Origin: Beggiatoa leptomitoformis
GTDB taxonomy: Bacteria > Pseudomonadota > Gammaproteobacteria > Beggiatoales > Beggiatoaceae
DNA length: 64,000 bases
Assembly (NCBI RefSeq): GCF_001305575.3
Contig: NZ_CP012373.2
Span: 3,730,261 to 3,794,260, forward strand
Direction: 5' to 3'
Below, one piece after another: positions 35,351 through 45,120 of this stretch (position 1 is its first letter; the number at the start of each line of letters is the position of its first letter). The position numbers were made by a program, and so were the translations under genes. A model generated the notes under the pieces. That model did no database searches. It was not told where the DNA came from and saw only the letters and a list, made by a program, of their open reading frames with translations.

Positions 35351-36013
35351 ATGCGTCTCTTGGTTGTCGAAGATAATTTATTAATTGGCGATGGCGTACA
35401 AACAGGATTGAATCAAGAAGGTTACGCGGCTAATTGGGTAAAAACGGCTGAAGAAGCTGAACATACATTGCAGGCAGAACAATATGATGGCTTAATCTTA
35501 GATTTAGCCTTACCTAAAAAAGACGGTTTAACCCTCTTAAAACAGTTACGATTGGCGAATAATACCATTCCTGTTTTGGTGCTAACTGCCCGTGATACGG
35601 TTAATGACCGTGTTTTAGGGTTAGATGCTGGGGCTGATGATTATCTTGTAAAACCATTTAGTTTTAATGAATTACTTGCAAGGCTTCGGGCTTTATTACG
35701 TCGTGCGAATGGACGCGCTAACCCTAAATTGTGGCATGGGGATTTATGTTTAGACCCCGCTGCCCATTATGTCACCTTTGCGGATGAAGCCATTACCCTG
35801 TCACCTAAAGAATTTGCAATTTTAAAAATATTATTAGAAAACAAAGGTAAAGTATTGTCACGCGCCCGTTTAGAAGACAGTTTATATGGTTGGAATGAAT
35901 TTGTTGAAAGTAATGCAGTAGAGGTTTACATTCATCATTTACGCAAAAAACTAGGCAAAGATTTGATTCAAAACGTGCGGGGGGTGGGGTATATGGTTAC
36001 AGCATCACCATGA
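35351..36013 (+). CDS. OmpR-family response regulator
   Basis: A 220-residue regulator. The receiver domain has the acidic pair in VVEDN, the phospho-acceptor Asp in LILDLALPKKDG (about residue 51), the Thr of VLVLTARD and the Lys of DYLVKPFS. The C-terminal winged helix contains LSPKEFAILKILLEN and VESNAVEVYIHHLRKKLG, typical of PmrA/QseB regulators. Its stop overlaps the kinase ATG by four bases. Targets are unknown; the divergence into cytochrome and cyclase genes upstream suggests local regulation. Confidence 0.95.
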   Translation: MRLLVVEDNLLIGDGVQTGLNQEGYAANWVKTAEEAEHTLQAEQYDGLILDLALPKKDGLTLLKQLRLANNTIPVLVLTARDTVNDRVLGLDAGADDYLVKPFSFNELLARLRALLRRANGRANPKLWHGDLCLDPAAHYVTFADEAITLSPKEFAILKILLENKGKVLSRARLEDSLYGWNEFVESNAVEVYIHHLRKKLGKDLIQNVRGVGYMVTASP

Positions 36014-37428
36014 AACAGTATTCTTTACGCAAACGATTACTTCTTATACTGGGCAGTACATTAATCGCCTGTTGGGGGGTTATTGTTATTTGGGTTGAAC
36101 AAGAAACCGCACATGAAATTGAAGAAATACAAGATGCAAACCTCGCGCAAACCGCGCGCACCCTCTTAAGTCTTATCCAACATAGCTATAAATTGGACGT
36201 GCCTTTTTTACAAAAAAATGTTGTTATAAAACGTTCAACACGCAATGGGCATCATTACGAAACCAATATTGCATTTATTATTTACTTTGCTGACGGCAAA
36301 GAATTTCGCTCCGCCTCCGCCCCCAAATTTACGCCACCTATTAATGATGAACCTATTGGTAACAATGCTTGTGATAAAGATGATGAAGAAGATCATGGTT
36401 ATCGAGATGAACGAATTGGCGAACAAACATGGCGAGTTTTTGACCTATACGACTCAGACAGTAAAATGTTTGTCCAAACAGGTGAAAGTTATGCCGTCAG
36501 AGACGAATTAATTGATGACATTCTATTTTCTGTTTTAAGTCCTTTTCTCTTTTCCTTACCCTTATTGGGCATCACTTTTTGGCTCAGTGTTGGCAGAAGT
36601 TTAGAACCTTTACGACAAGTACAAATGGAAATTACACAACGGGATTTTACCCAGTTGCATCCCATTAAAGTACAAGGGATTCCACAAGAAATAAAACCCC
36701 TGCTAGATGCCTTAAATAATTTATTCAACCGCTTAAATCATGCTTTTGAAAATGAACGACGGTTTACTGCCGATGCAGCACATGAATTGCGTACCCCATT
36801 AGCAGGCATTAAAACGCAAATAGAAGTCGCTCAACGCTCACGTGATGCCGTGCAACGAGAACAAGCCTTTCAACAAGCCCTGCTCGGTATGGACCGCGCC
36901 TCACACTTAGTGACACAATTGTTAGCCCTTGCCCGCATGGATGCTCAAGATGCGCAACAGACGGCCCCTGTTGATTTAGTTGCTTTATGTATAGACGTAC
37001 TTGGTGATCAGATACCTGCAGCACACGCTAAAAACATAGATTTGGGGTTAGAAGGCGGCAACCAATCTGCAACGATTGAAGGCAACACCGACGCGCTGTA
37101 TTTACTTTTGCGTAACCTAGTTGACAATGCAATCCGCTATACACCTATAAATGGCATTGTGACGATTGAAATTAAAGTAACCGCACAACACATCATTATT
37201 TGTGTCATAGACAATGGAATTGGTATCCCACCTGAACAGTATGAACGTGTATTTGAAAGGTTTACGCGGGGAAATCATGCGGATATTAAAGGCAGTGGTT
37301 TAGGTTTATCAATCGTCAAACGGATTGCAGAATTGCATCACGCGACCTTGTCACTTTCTACAGCGGACAATCACCAAGGCTTAAAAGTCTGTGTTAGTTT
37401 TCAGACAGTGCCAAATCAACAAGGATGA
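36010..37428 (+). CDS. QseC-type sensor histidine kinase
   Basis: A 472-residue kinase with membrane helices at about 10-29 and 170-192 and a periplasmic sensor between them of the two-component sensor N-terminal type. The sensor contains an acidic run, DKDDEEDHGYRDE (about 120-133), and may bind a metal. HAMP-like linker residues follow, then the H-box AAHELRTPLAGIK (His about 258), N-box NLVDNAIRYTP, G1 DNGIGIP and G2 GSGLGLSIVKRI. It is coupled to the response regulator by a four-base overlap. Confidence 0.93.
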   Translation: MKQYSLRKRLLLILGSTLIACWGVIVIWVEQETAHEIEEIQDANLAQTARTLLSLIQHSYKLDVPFLQKNVVIKRSTRNGHHYETNIAFIIYFADGKEFRSASAPKFTPPINDEPIGNNACDKDDEEDHGYRDERIGEQTWRVFDLYDSDSKMFVQTGESYAVRDELIDDILFSVLSPFLFSLPLLGITFWLSVGRSLEPLRQVQMEITQRDFTQLHPIKVQGIPQEIKPLLDALNNLFNRLNHAFENERRFTADAAHELRTPLAGIKTQIEVAQRSRDAVQREQAFQQALLGMDRASHLVTQLLALARMDAQDAQQTAPVDLVALCIDVLGDQIPAAHAKNIDLGLEGGNQSATIEGNTDALYLLLRNLVDNAIRYTPINGIVTIEIKVTAQHIIICVIDNGIGIPPEQYERVFERFTRGNHADIKGSGLGLSIVKRIAELHHATLSLSTADNHQGLKVCVSFQTVPNQQG

Positions 37429-37444
37429 GGCATGATTAAATATA

Positions 37445-37573
37445 ATGTCTGACCCAGAATTTAAAACGTGAAAAATAATTGTTTGGCGGGGTAAAAAATC
37501 TATTTACGTAGAAATTCAACAGGTAGAAAGTATTAAATTTACACCTACAAACGAATTGGGTCGGGTTATATGA
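37445..37573 (+). pseudogene. Short ORF with in-frame TGA, overlapping the methyltransferase start
   Basis: From an ATG at 37445 the frame reads MSDPEFKT, then TGA at 37469, then KIIVWRGKKSIYVEIQQV and on to ELGRVI and a stop at 37571-37573. Both sides of the TGA look like one small protein of about 42 residues, and the final stop overlaps the methyltransferase ATG in the ATGA arrangement of coupled genes. A single change from TGG (Trp) would create this TGA. It may be a recently inactivated regulatory gene; the family is not recognised. Confidence 0.5.
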
Positions 37574-38604
37574 AAATCGCTTCTTTATTCTCGGGTGCGG
37601 GTGGTTTGGATTTAGGGTTTACACAAGCGGGCTTTAACATTGTTTGGGCTAATGAATATGATGTCAGTATTTGGGAAACCCATCGCGCTAATTTTCCTGA
37701 AACCTACTTAGACACCCGCAGCATTGTACAAATTGAATCTAAGGATATTCCTGATGTTATCGGCATGATTGGCGGCCCGCCTTGTCAAAGCTGGAGCGAG
37801 GCAGGCACACAACGGGGTATTAAAGATGCGCGTGGACAATTGTTTTTAGATTATGTGCGCTTGCTATCTGAAAAACAGCCATTATTTTTTCTGGCTGAAA
37901 ATGTTTTTGGCATGTTGCACAGTAAACATAAACAAGCCTTAGAAAATATTTTACAAGCGTTTGATAAGGCAAATTACACCGTCGAATACCGATTATTAAA
38001 TGCTTATGATTATGAAGTTCCACAAGATAGAAAACGGATTATTTTTGTTGGATTTCGTAAGGATTTAGGCAAGAAATTCGTTTTTCCCCCAAGCCTTACA
38101 CATAAATTGTGTTTAAAAGAAGCTATTTTTGATTTACACACAAACGCGGTTGCTGCCTTAGAAAAAAATAGAACTAATCCAGCAATGAATGTAGCTAATC
38201 ATGAATATATGCTGGGTGGCTTTTCTAGCATATTTATGTCACGCAATCGGGTACGTGCATGGGATGAACCTTCTTTTACTATTCAAGCAGGGGGAAGACA
38301 TGCACCGCTTCATCCGCAAGCACCTAAAATGCAGTATGTGGCTAAAGATAAATTTGTCTTTGCAGCAGAAAGTGAAGTGCTATATCGTCGCTTAAGTGTG
38401 CGAGAATGTGCGCGGATTCAAACATTTCCAGATAATTTTATTTTTCATTATCAGATGGTTGCTGATGGTTATAAGATGATTGGCAACGCTGTTCCTGTGC
38501 GTTTTGCATATCATTTAGCCTATGCAATTAAGGCACAATTGGAAGATAAAAAAGAGAGCGATATGCAACGGAGTGGTTCGTCTGAAACACTTATGGAATA
38601 CTGA
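37570..38604 (+). CDS. Orphan C5-cytosine DNA methyltransferase
   Basis: A 344-residue Dcm-type enzyme that transfers a methyl group from SAM to cytosine C5. Motif I is FSGAGGLDLGF, motif IV with the catalytic Cys is GGPPCQSWSEAG (about residue 77), motif VI is AENVFG, motif VIII is VPQDRKRIIFVGF, motif IX is RRLSVRECARIQTFPDNF and motif X is GNAVPV. The set is complete. The target-recognition region, about 200-265, includes FMSRNRVRAWDEPSFTI. No restriction endonuclease gene is next to it; a broken short ORF precedes it. Recognition site unknown. Confidence 0.93.
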   Translation: MKIASLFSGAGGLDLGFTQAGFNIVWANEYDVSIWETHRANFPETYLDTRSIVQIESKDIPDVIGMIGGPPCQSWSEAGTQRGIKDARGQLFLDYVRLLSEKQPLFFLAENVFGMLHSKHKQALENILQAFDKANYTVEYRLLNAYDYEVPQDRKRIIFVGFRKDLGKKFVFPPSLTHKLCLKEAIFDLHTNAVAALEKNRTNPAMNVANHEYMLGGFSSIFMSRNRVRAWDEPSFTIQAGGRHAPLHPQAPKMQYVAKDKFVFAAESEVLYRRLSVRECARIQTFPDNFIFHYQMVADGYKMIGNAVPVRFAYHLAYAIKAQLEDKKESDMQRSGSSETLMEY

Positions 38605-38645
38605 TGTTGTCCAAAGTGTATTTTAGTTTTAAGTTTTACTAAATA

Positions 38646-38706
38646 TAGCCCGCATGGGGTGCATTACGGTGTGAAAATACGTACCTAGTGCATTCTACGT
38701 GGGCTT
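38646..38706 (+). repeat. Dispersed palindrome family B, full-length copy 5
   Basis: AGCCCGCAT-GGGGTGCATTA and TAGTGCATTC-TACGTGGGCT arms enclose a small loop, making the longest and most complete copy (about 61 bases). It lies after the methyltransferase stop, so it can act as its transcript end. It shows the outer GCCCGCAT/ATGCGGGC arm missing from the Rhs-linked copies. Confidence 0.75.
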
Positions 38707-38737
38707 ATCCTTGACATTAAACCAGAGGTTTTTTTTA

Positions 38738-39133
38738 ATGGCAACGTTTTTACATACCATGATTCGCGTTCTGGATTTAGACCGTTCTATTCAATTTTAT
38801 CAACAAGCTCTTGCATTTGAAGTGACTGCACGACGCGAGTTTAGCGATTTCACCTTGGTTTATTTAGGCAATGCTGAATGTCCTGTCGAGCTAGAACTAA
38901 CCCTTAATCATGGACGTAGCGAGCCTTATACACATGGGAGTGGTTATGGACATATTGCTGTTTCTGTCGCTGATGTTGTCGCTGAATATGCACGGTTTAA
39001 AGCATTAGGTTTTGCACCAAGAGATATTGTGGAATTTAAAGAAGCGGATGAATTGTTAGCAAAATTCTTTTTCGTGCAAGACCCTGATGGTTATGAAATA
39101 GAAGTGTTGCAACGGTTAGGACGGTATCAATAA
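38738..39133 (+). CDS. gloA: Lactoylglutathione lyase (glyoxalase I)
   Basis: Isomerises the methylglyoxal-glutathione hemithioacetal to S-lactoylglutathione. The start at 38738 (MATFLHTMIRVLDLDRSIQF) has an AGAGG ribosome site; the frame extends to 38699. The metal ligands are His in FLHTMIRV, Glu in CPVELELTLNHG, His in GYGHIAVSV and Glu in GYEIEVLQR, the expected four of the metal site. The 131-residue length is normal. It lies directly after palindrome B on the plus strand. Confidence 0.92.
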   Translation: MATFLHTMIRVLDLDRSIQFYQQALAFEVTARREFSDFTLVYLGNAECPVELELTLNHGRSEPYTHGSGYGHIAVSVADVVAEYARFKALGFAPRDIVEFKEADELLAKFFFVQDPDGYEIEVLQRLGRYQ

Positions 39134-39339
39134 AGGGTGAGTAGCAACAAAATAAAAGGTTTACGTCTTGCTGCCACTGAATGGATAAGCGTTTTAGGTC
39201 AGGATATTCCACTTAATCTTGCTATCTATCAATGAATCTTAATGTGGGATAGGCTGATAGTAACGTTAGAATTGAGACAGTTGAGCGACTAGTAAGCTGA
39301 TTTAGCACGGCTCAAATTTTCAACAACAGAGGATAGTTG

Positions 39340-39498
39340 ATGATTACATTTATTTTTATTCTGTTACTTTTACTCCCCTTGGTATGGTGGGCTTTTAAAG
39401 GTTTTGATATATTTTATATAGGCAAGGAGTTTCCCAAACTCGCCAGTTGGTACACCGTTGTTGGAATTACCTTTATTGTATATATCTTTCTGTTTTAG
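39340..39498 (+). CDS. 52-residue two-helix membrane protein
   Basis: A small gene with an AGAGGA ribosome site before the ATG at 39340. The product MITFIFILLLLLPLVWWAF makes one helix, and WYTVVGITFIVYIFLF makes a second, with a short charged loop GKEFPKLAS between them. The family is not recognised. It lies alone between gloA and the convergent gspF-like gene. The hydrophobicity and ribosome site support it; similarity could not be tested. Confidence 0.65.
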   Translation: MITFIFILLLLLPLVWWAFKGFDIFYIGKEFPKLASWYTVVGITFIVYIFLF

Positions 39499-39545
39499 CT
39501 TAATTAAATGTATCAGGTGTGATTGTTTTTGCATTTGATACATTG

Positions 39546-40745
39546 TTAAAACTTGATATCGTTGACGCTGGTAATCGCTAAAATAACCCCTGTAATAATT
39601 AGGCCAATTACGCCCCCAATCACTAAAATAGAAACAGGCTCAATAATCGCAAGCATCCGTTTCATGCGGGTTCTGCCACTTTCTTCTAATAGTTTTCCCA
39701 ATGATTTTAACATTTTCGGTAATTGTCCAGAGCGTTCACCTGCTCGGATTAAATTATGTCCTGTCGGGCTTAGGGCTTCATTATCTTGTAGGGCTTGTGA
39801 CAAACTTGTTCCCATACGCACGGCTTTATTTACTTGGGTTAAACGGGCTTGCAAGCTTGGCAGTTTTACCCCTTGTCCCGCCAATTCTAGGGCGCGAACC
39901 AAAGACACGCGATTTTCTAGCAATGTTCCCATCATTGCCGACCAACGGGCAGTTTCAGCTTCTACAATCCAAACCCCGAGTAGGGGTAAGCGCGCAACCG
40001 TATCATGTAGTTGTTGACGAACACGGGCTTGACTGAGTAAATAAGCCAGTAAGAAGCTGATAACACTCACCCCTGTGATTATCCACAACCAATGAGTATT
40101 TAAAAACATTCCTGTTTCTAAGACGGCTTTTGCGAGAAAGGGGATATTGTCGCCACGGGTTTTTAGAATGTTGGCAAACCGAGGCACTACAACGGTAAAA
40201 ATCATTAGTACCGCACCAATGCCCGATAAAATGAGTATAATGGGATAAATCATGGCATTGCGTAGCTCGCCTGCGACACGGGTTTCATATTCCATTTGTT
40301 CAACGCCATCGCGCAAGGCGGTAGGAACTTTACCCGTTAATTCTCCTGCTTCTAATAGTTGATATACATACCAAGGGAGTTGTAATTGGCTTTTGTGTAG
40401 GGCGACGGCAAAGCCTGTACCTTGACGGAGTTGGCTTGCAATCTCGGCAAAGGCTTGGGTAATAAAAGCATGATGGGATGAGTGGGCGAGGGAGTCGACG
40501 GCTTCTATTAAAGAAACATCGGATTCTAGCAGGGTGGCGAGTTCATGAAGAACAATCAGATAATCACGACGTTTAGGTTTACCCGTTTTGGTTTGGTTTT
40601 TAGTGGCGTTGTTGAGGGCGGTTAAAACGAGCGGGGTTAAATCGCGTTTTTGGAGTTGGCGTGAGGCTTCACGTTCTGTTTCTGCCATTAAAATACCGCT
40701 AACTTCTTGCCCTTGTTGGTCTAATGCTTGGTATTTATAACGCAT
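39546..40745 (-). CDS. Type II secretion / type IV pilus inner-membrane protein (GspF/PilC family)
   Basis: A 399-residue platform protein. The start MRYKYQALDQQGQEVSGIL is the family signature, and the two GspF domains (about 70-190 and 275-395) each contain the LATLLESDVSLIEAV and SAMMGTLLENRVSLVRAL type of motif. Three membrane helices are near 170-195, 220-240 and 375-395. The protein acts with a GspE ATPase in pseudopilus or pilus assembly, but no other gsp or pil gene is here. It may belong to a dispersed or minimal secretion system, or to a competence-type pilus. Confidence 0.9.
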   Translation of the reverse strand: MRYKYQALDQQGQEVSGILMAETEREASRQLQKRDLTPLVLTALNNATKNQTKTGKPKRRDYLIVLHELATLLESDVSLIEAVDSLAHSSHHAFITQAFAEIASQLRQGTGFAVALHKSQLQLPWYVYQLLEAGELTGKVPTALRDGVEQMEYETRVAGELRNAMIYPIILILSGIGAVLMIFTVVVPRFANILKTRGDNIPFLAKAVLETGMFLNTHWLWIITGVSVISFLLAYLLSQARVRQQLHDTVARLPLLGVWIVEAETARWSAMMGTLLENRVSLVRALELAGQGVKLPSLQARLTQVNKAVRMGTSLSQALQDNEALSPTGHNLIRAGERSGQLPKMLKSLGKLLEESGRTRMKRMLAIIEPVSILVIGGVIGLIITGVILAITSVNDIKF

Positions 40746-40814
40746 GGTGTTTGACGGTTGGATTTTCTCATGTGGTTTATGTTTGCATTAGGGATAGCAT
40801 CTATTGGATTTATA

Positions 40815-40851
40815 AGACGGATAACATCCAATGAATAAATATTATCCGTCT
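40815..40851. repeat. Dispersed palindrome family A, copy 4
   Basis: AGACGGATAA and TTATCCGTCT are perfect 10-base arms around a 17-base AT-rich centre. It lies between the trxB stop region on the right and the start of the gspF-like gene on the left. Confidence 0.7.
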
Positions 40852-40870
40852 GAACGAGTTAATTTTTAGA

Positions 40871-41830
<960 letters not shown>

Positions 41831-42077
41831 TCACTCCCAGTAAATGTTATAATTTCATCCATAATAACTGCATAACTCAACAACAACATGTTACGTTAAG
41901 TTATTTTGTAAAGAAACCAATTAGCGGAATCTTTTTTGTAACTCAATAGGATAGCGTATCAGCTTTAATAAAACTGTAAAACCCTGTTAATATTGTCCAT
42001 TCTAACCACGCTATCAAGATAGTATGAAGCTGGTTGGACATGCCTAACAGAATCACTATATAGATTGAGGATTTAGC

Positions 42078-44402
42078 GTGAGCCAAGCCCGCCGTACTCG
42101 AAAAGCCCCTATTTCTAACAGCCCGCAACAGGGACGCATTAAACATGGGTTGCGTGAAATTATGTTAATTTCATTCTGCTTTATTGCGTTATACCTGTTT
42201 TTTTCCTTAAGCACTTATTCCCCCCTAGACCCCGGTTGGTCACATACAGGGGAAGCGATAGAAGTGCATAACAAAGGCGGTGTTGTTGGTGCATGGTTAG
42301 CCGATTTGCTTTTCTATCTGTTTGGTTATTTCGCTTTCCTATTTCCTATTATCATCGGTCAGATGGGTCTTATCATTTATAGGGGTCGTCATCTCGATAT
42401 TCTAGCTGATCCAAAAACAATGATAGTGCCAGGCATTGGGTTTATCCTAACCCTGACGGCGGGCTGTGGTTTAGCCATTGTGCATTTTTCTGCGGAGGGG
42501 ATGTTATTACCCAGTCATGCAGGCGGTATTTTAGGAATTGCTATAGGCAAAACCTTGCAAGCCGTCTTTAGCCAATTAGGGGCAACTTTATTATTAATCG
42601 CGCTATTTTTTACAGGCATTACCCTATTAACAGGCTTGTCATGGTTGCGCTTAATGGACACATTAGGCTTTCATACCCTGCAATATATGCCCATTGTTGA
42701 ACAATATTTGGTTTCTCACGTTTTTCCACAAATCGCTATCTATCTTAAGCATTTATTTTTACTGATTAAAAAAAGTATATTGTTTATTATTGCAAGCCTC
42801 TTGTTTCTTTGGGCAGCGATTAAATCATTAATGGCATTATTATGGGATAAATGGCAGAAATGGCAGGCGCGTCGGGCAGAACGTGAATATTATGAAGAGT
42901 ATGAATATTATGAAGAGGAAGAAGACACAAAAACAGAAGACAAGGAAGAAAACGACGCAATAAACCCTGAAATAGCAATAGATGCGATAGACAAGGAAAA
43001 AACGCCCGTCATTGACAAACTCACGCCTAAAGAAACCAGCGTAACACCGCCTATCACAAATAATATTCCAACTTTAACAGATATTGTTTATACCGCACCG
43101 CCTGACGTGTCTATTTCCCCACACCAACACTCAGAACCAACGCGTTCCCGTTTAGAAGTTCCTTTAGAAAAAGAAACCTTACGTACTACCACCTCTTACA
43201 CGCCCGTTGTGTTGCCCGATTTAGCCCTACTGAATCCAGCACCTGCTATGGACAAGAGCAGCGAAGACAGCCTAAAAGAATGGATGGTAGAAACCTTTCA
43301 ACATATTGGCGTTGATGCGGATGTACGCATTGTTTATCCCGGCCCTGTGTTACTAGGCTTTGAAGTAAAAATGTTTTCTGAAGTCAATGCCAGCCGACTA
43401 GAAGAATTAAGCCAATTACTCGCCCAATCCCTGAATATTGAAAAAGTGCGCATGGTAGAAACACAAACAGGCGTTATTGGGGTAGAAATTCCTAATCCTG
43501 AACGTGAAACCGTTTATTTAAGCGAACTACTCAATGCGACTACTTATCAAGACAATACATCACCGCTTTCATTGGTCTTGGGTAAAGATGTACGTGGTCA
43601 CGCATTTATTATTGATTTAACACGTGTTCCACACCTACTGATGGCAGGTAGCTCGCCTACAGAAAAACAAACCATTTTACACACCCTATTATTAAGCCTG
43701 CTGTACAAAGCAACGCCCAAAGAATTACAGTTCATTGTAGTCGACAGTAGCACCAAACAATTAAACAGTTACGACGGCATCCCCCATTTACTCACCCCTT
43801 TGATTCATAACAAAGAAGCTGCTTTACAAGCCCTACAATGGTGTGAACAAGAAATGGAACGGCGTTATCGGTTAATGGCAGATACAGGGGTGAGAAATAT
43901 AGAAGGCTATAATGAATCCTTGTTAAACCCTGATAGCCAAGCATTTTTAGAGAATTTAGCCGCCAGCCAAGCAACCTTGCCCTACATCATTTTTGTTGTC
44001 GCTGAACTGTCAGAACTGATATTAACGGACATGGGGACAAAAATTGAGGAACATCTCACCCGTTTAGCACAGAAAGCCCGTGCAGCGGGGATACACTTAA
44101 TTTTAGCCACACAATATCCCAGTGTCAGCGTAATTACAGGCATGGTGAAATCCAACCTACCAACGCGGATTGCCTTACAAGTAACCAATAAAAGCGAATC
44201 GCGGAATATTCTAGGACAAATGGGTGCAGAAGCTCTTTTAGGTCAAGGGGATATGCTTTATAACACGGCTGGAACAGGCACGCCGGTGCGCGTACATGGT
44301 GGCGTTGTTACCGCAGAAGAAGTACACGCCGTTCTGACCGATTTACGCAGTAAAGCAACACCGCGCTATATTGATTTAGAAATCACCATCAACGAAAAAT
44401 AG
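42078..44402 (+). CDS. FtsK-like DNA translocase homologue with degenerate ATPase motifs
   Basis: A 774-residue protein with a GTG start at 42078 and an upstream TTGAGG ribosome site. Residues 30-250 form the FtsK-type membrane domain with four or five helices; an acidic linker (EEYEYYEEEED) follows. The C-terminal part keeps FtsK order: DVRIVYPGPVLLGFEVKM (alpha), then beta with DVRGHAFIIDLTRVPHLLMAG. The Walker A that should read GxxGxGKS is SSPTEKQT, and the Walker B position reads FVVAELSELIL with Ala for Asp. The gamma domain for DNA recognition is missing. The stop codon TAG lies at the first base of an IS1-type end (44402). Probably a non-motor paralogue. Confidence 0.85.
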   Translation: MSQARRTRKAPISNSPQQGRIKHGLREIMLISFCFIALYLFFSLSTYSPLDPGWSHTGEAIEVHNKGGVVGAWLADLLFYLFGYFAFLFPIIIGQMGLIIYRGRHLDILADPKTMIVPGIGFILTLTAGCGLAIVHFSAEGMLLPSHAGGILGIAIGKTLQAVFSQLGATLLLIALFFTGITLLTGLSWLRLMDTLGFHTLQYMPIVEQYLVSHVFPQIAIYLKHLFLLIKKSILFIIASLLFLWAAIKSLMALLWDKWQKWQARRAEREYYEEYEYYEEEEDTKTEDKEENDAINPEIAIDAIDKEKTPVIDKLTPKETSVTPPITNNIPTLTDIVYTAPPDVSISPHQHSEPTRSRLEVPLEKETLRTTTSYTPVVLPDLALLNPAPAMDKSSEDSLKEWMVETFQHIGVDADVRIVYPGPVLLGFEVKMFSEVNASRLEELSQLLAQSLNIEKVRMVETQTGVIGVEIPNPERETVYLSELLNATTYQDNTSPLSLVLGKDVRGHAFIIDLTRVPHLLMAGSSPTEKQTILHTLLLSLLYKATPKELQFIVVDSSTKQLNSYDGIPHLLTPLIHNKEAALQALQWCEQEMERRYRLMADTGVRNIEGYNESLLNPDSQAFLENLAASQATLPYIIFVVAELSELILTDMGTKIEEHLTRLAQKARAAGIHLILATQYPSVSVITGMVKSNLPTRIALQVTNKSESRNILGQMGAEALLGQGDMLYNTAGTGTPVRVHGGVVTAEEVHAVLTDLRSKATPRYIDLEITINEK

Positions 44403-44566
44403 GTAACGCTAAAGAAGTGGTGATATTAAAAACAGAAGAAATAGAAGAATCCCTAAAATGCTAACTTGCCCTAGTTGTAAAGTGACACATATCGTGAAAT
44501 ATGGAAAACCCCACACAGGGACACAAAACTACAAATGTCGCGAATGCGGACGGAGATTTGTATAGT
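44402..44566 (+). mobile_element. IS1-family remnant (left end and start of insA) with IS630-type end
   Basis: Starting at 44402, GGTAACGCTAAAG resembles the IS1-type left end at 52916 and the following bases match that copy through MLTCPSCKVTHIVKYGKP and CRECGRRF of InsA. After TTTGTA the sequence switches to TAGTAACCGT, the start of the IS630-type end seen at 54118. The rest of both elements is gone. This looks like an IS1 that once took an IS630 insertion at a TA and was later deleted. Confidence 0.7.
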
Positions 44567-44790
44567 AACCGTCATTTGTGAAATACGATAAAAATTAATA
44601 TTTTTTAATCAAAAGATTGGAAAATATAGTTGAAATATAGACAGGATAATACAGAAGGGAAGAGAAACAACGCGGTTTAAGGTGGGGGAAAATCAGCGAT
44701 GTGGAGGAAGACATCGCTGAGTATTGTATGGCGGGATATAGCGGGCGGGAAATATTCGGGGTAAATTCATTACTTGTAAAAACAACATCA
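44567..44790. other. Intergenic region with one hairpin
   Basis: No gene is visible. The main feature is CAGCGATGT (about 44694) and ACATCGCTG (about 44710), a nine-base perfect stem with an eight-base loop, without a T-run. No FtsK gamma-domain coding sequence is found here. Confidence 0.5.
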
Positions 44791-44970
44791 TTATTCGTAT
44801 TCTCCTTTTAACCAATCACATAAGGTGCGTTTTAACGATTGTTTATCGCTCATCCGTTTACCTGTTTTGGATTGTTCGTGTACGCCACCTTTACGCAAAA
44901 TGGGGGCGCGAGCAATGGGGTTGTGGACAACTTGCCGTTGTTTGGACGGCATGGCTTTGTAATTGGGCAT
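44791..44970 (-). CDS. 59-residue basic protein, unknown
   Basis: A short gene from the ATG at 44970 to a TAA at 44791. The product starts MPNYKAMPSKQRQVVHNPIA and contains NPIARAPILRKGGVHEQSK, a pattern I associate with small conserved gammaproteobacterial proteins (NPxARAxxxRKGxxH). It is Lys/Arg-rich, with no signal or helix, so it could bind nucleic acid or ribosomes. No operon partner is obvious; the HdeA-like gene lies just upstream on the same strand. Function is unknown. Confidence 0.7.
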   Translation of the reverse strand: MPNYKAMPSKQRQVVHNPIARAPILRKGGVHEQSKTGKRMSDKQSLKRTLCDWLKGEYE

Positions 44971-45069
44971 AGCTATTTTCCTTGTAAAAATAATACCATC
45001 GATAATCCAGTGTGTGCGTGTATGGTGATGACATAAAAACCTCCATTATAAAAAAAATGTTAAACATGA

Positions 45070-45102
45070 CTTCCCGCTTGTCGTGTGACAACAAGCAGGA
45101 AG
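45070..45102 (-). terminator. Hairpin after the HdeA-like gene
   Basis: CTTCCCGCTTGT and ACAAGCAGGAAG form a 12-base stem with one mismatch, starting 19 bases beyond the stop codon at 45121. There is no strong T-run. Confidence 0.55.
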
Positions 45103-45120
45103 AGGACTCACTAGACTTAT

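Noticed and set aside
37469-37471. TGA as a selenocysteine codon
   Set aside because: No SECIS-like hairpin is evident after it, and the position looks like a Trp codon changed to stop; simple inactivation is more likely.
44567-44790. Missing FtsK gamma domain hidden after the IS1 remnant
   Set aside because: I read the region in all frames and saw no segment resembling the winged-helix gamma domain.
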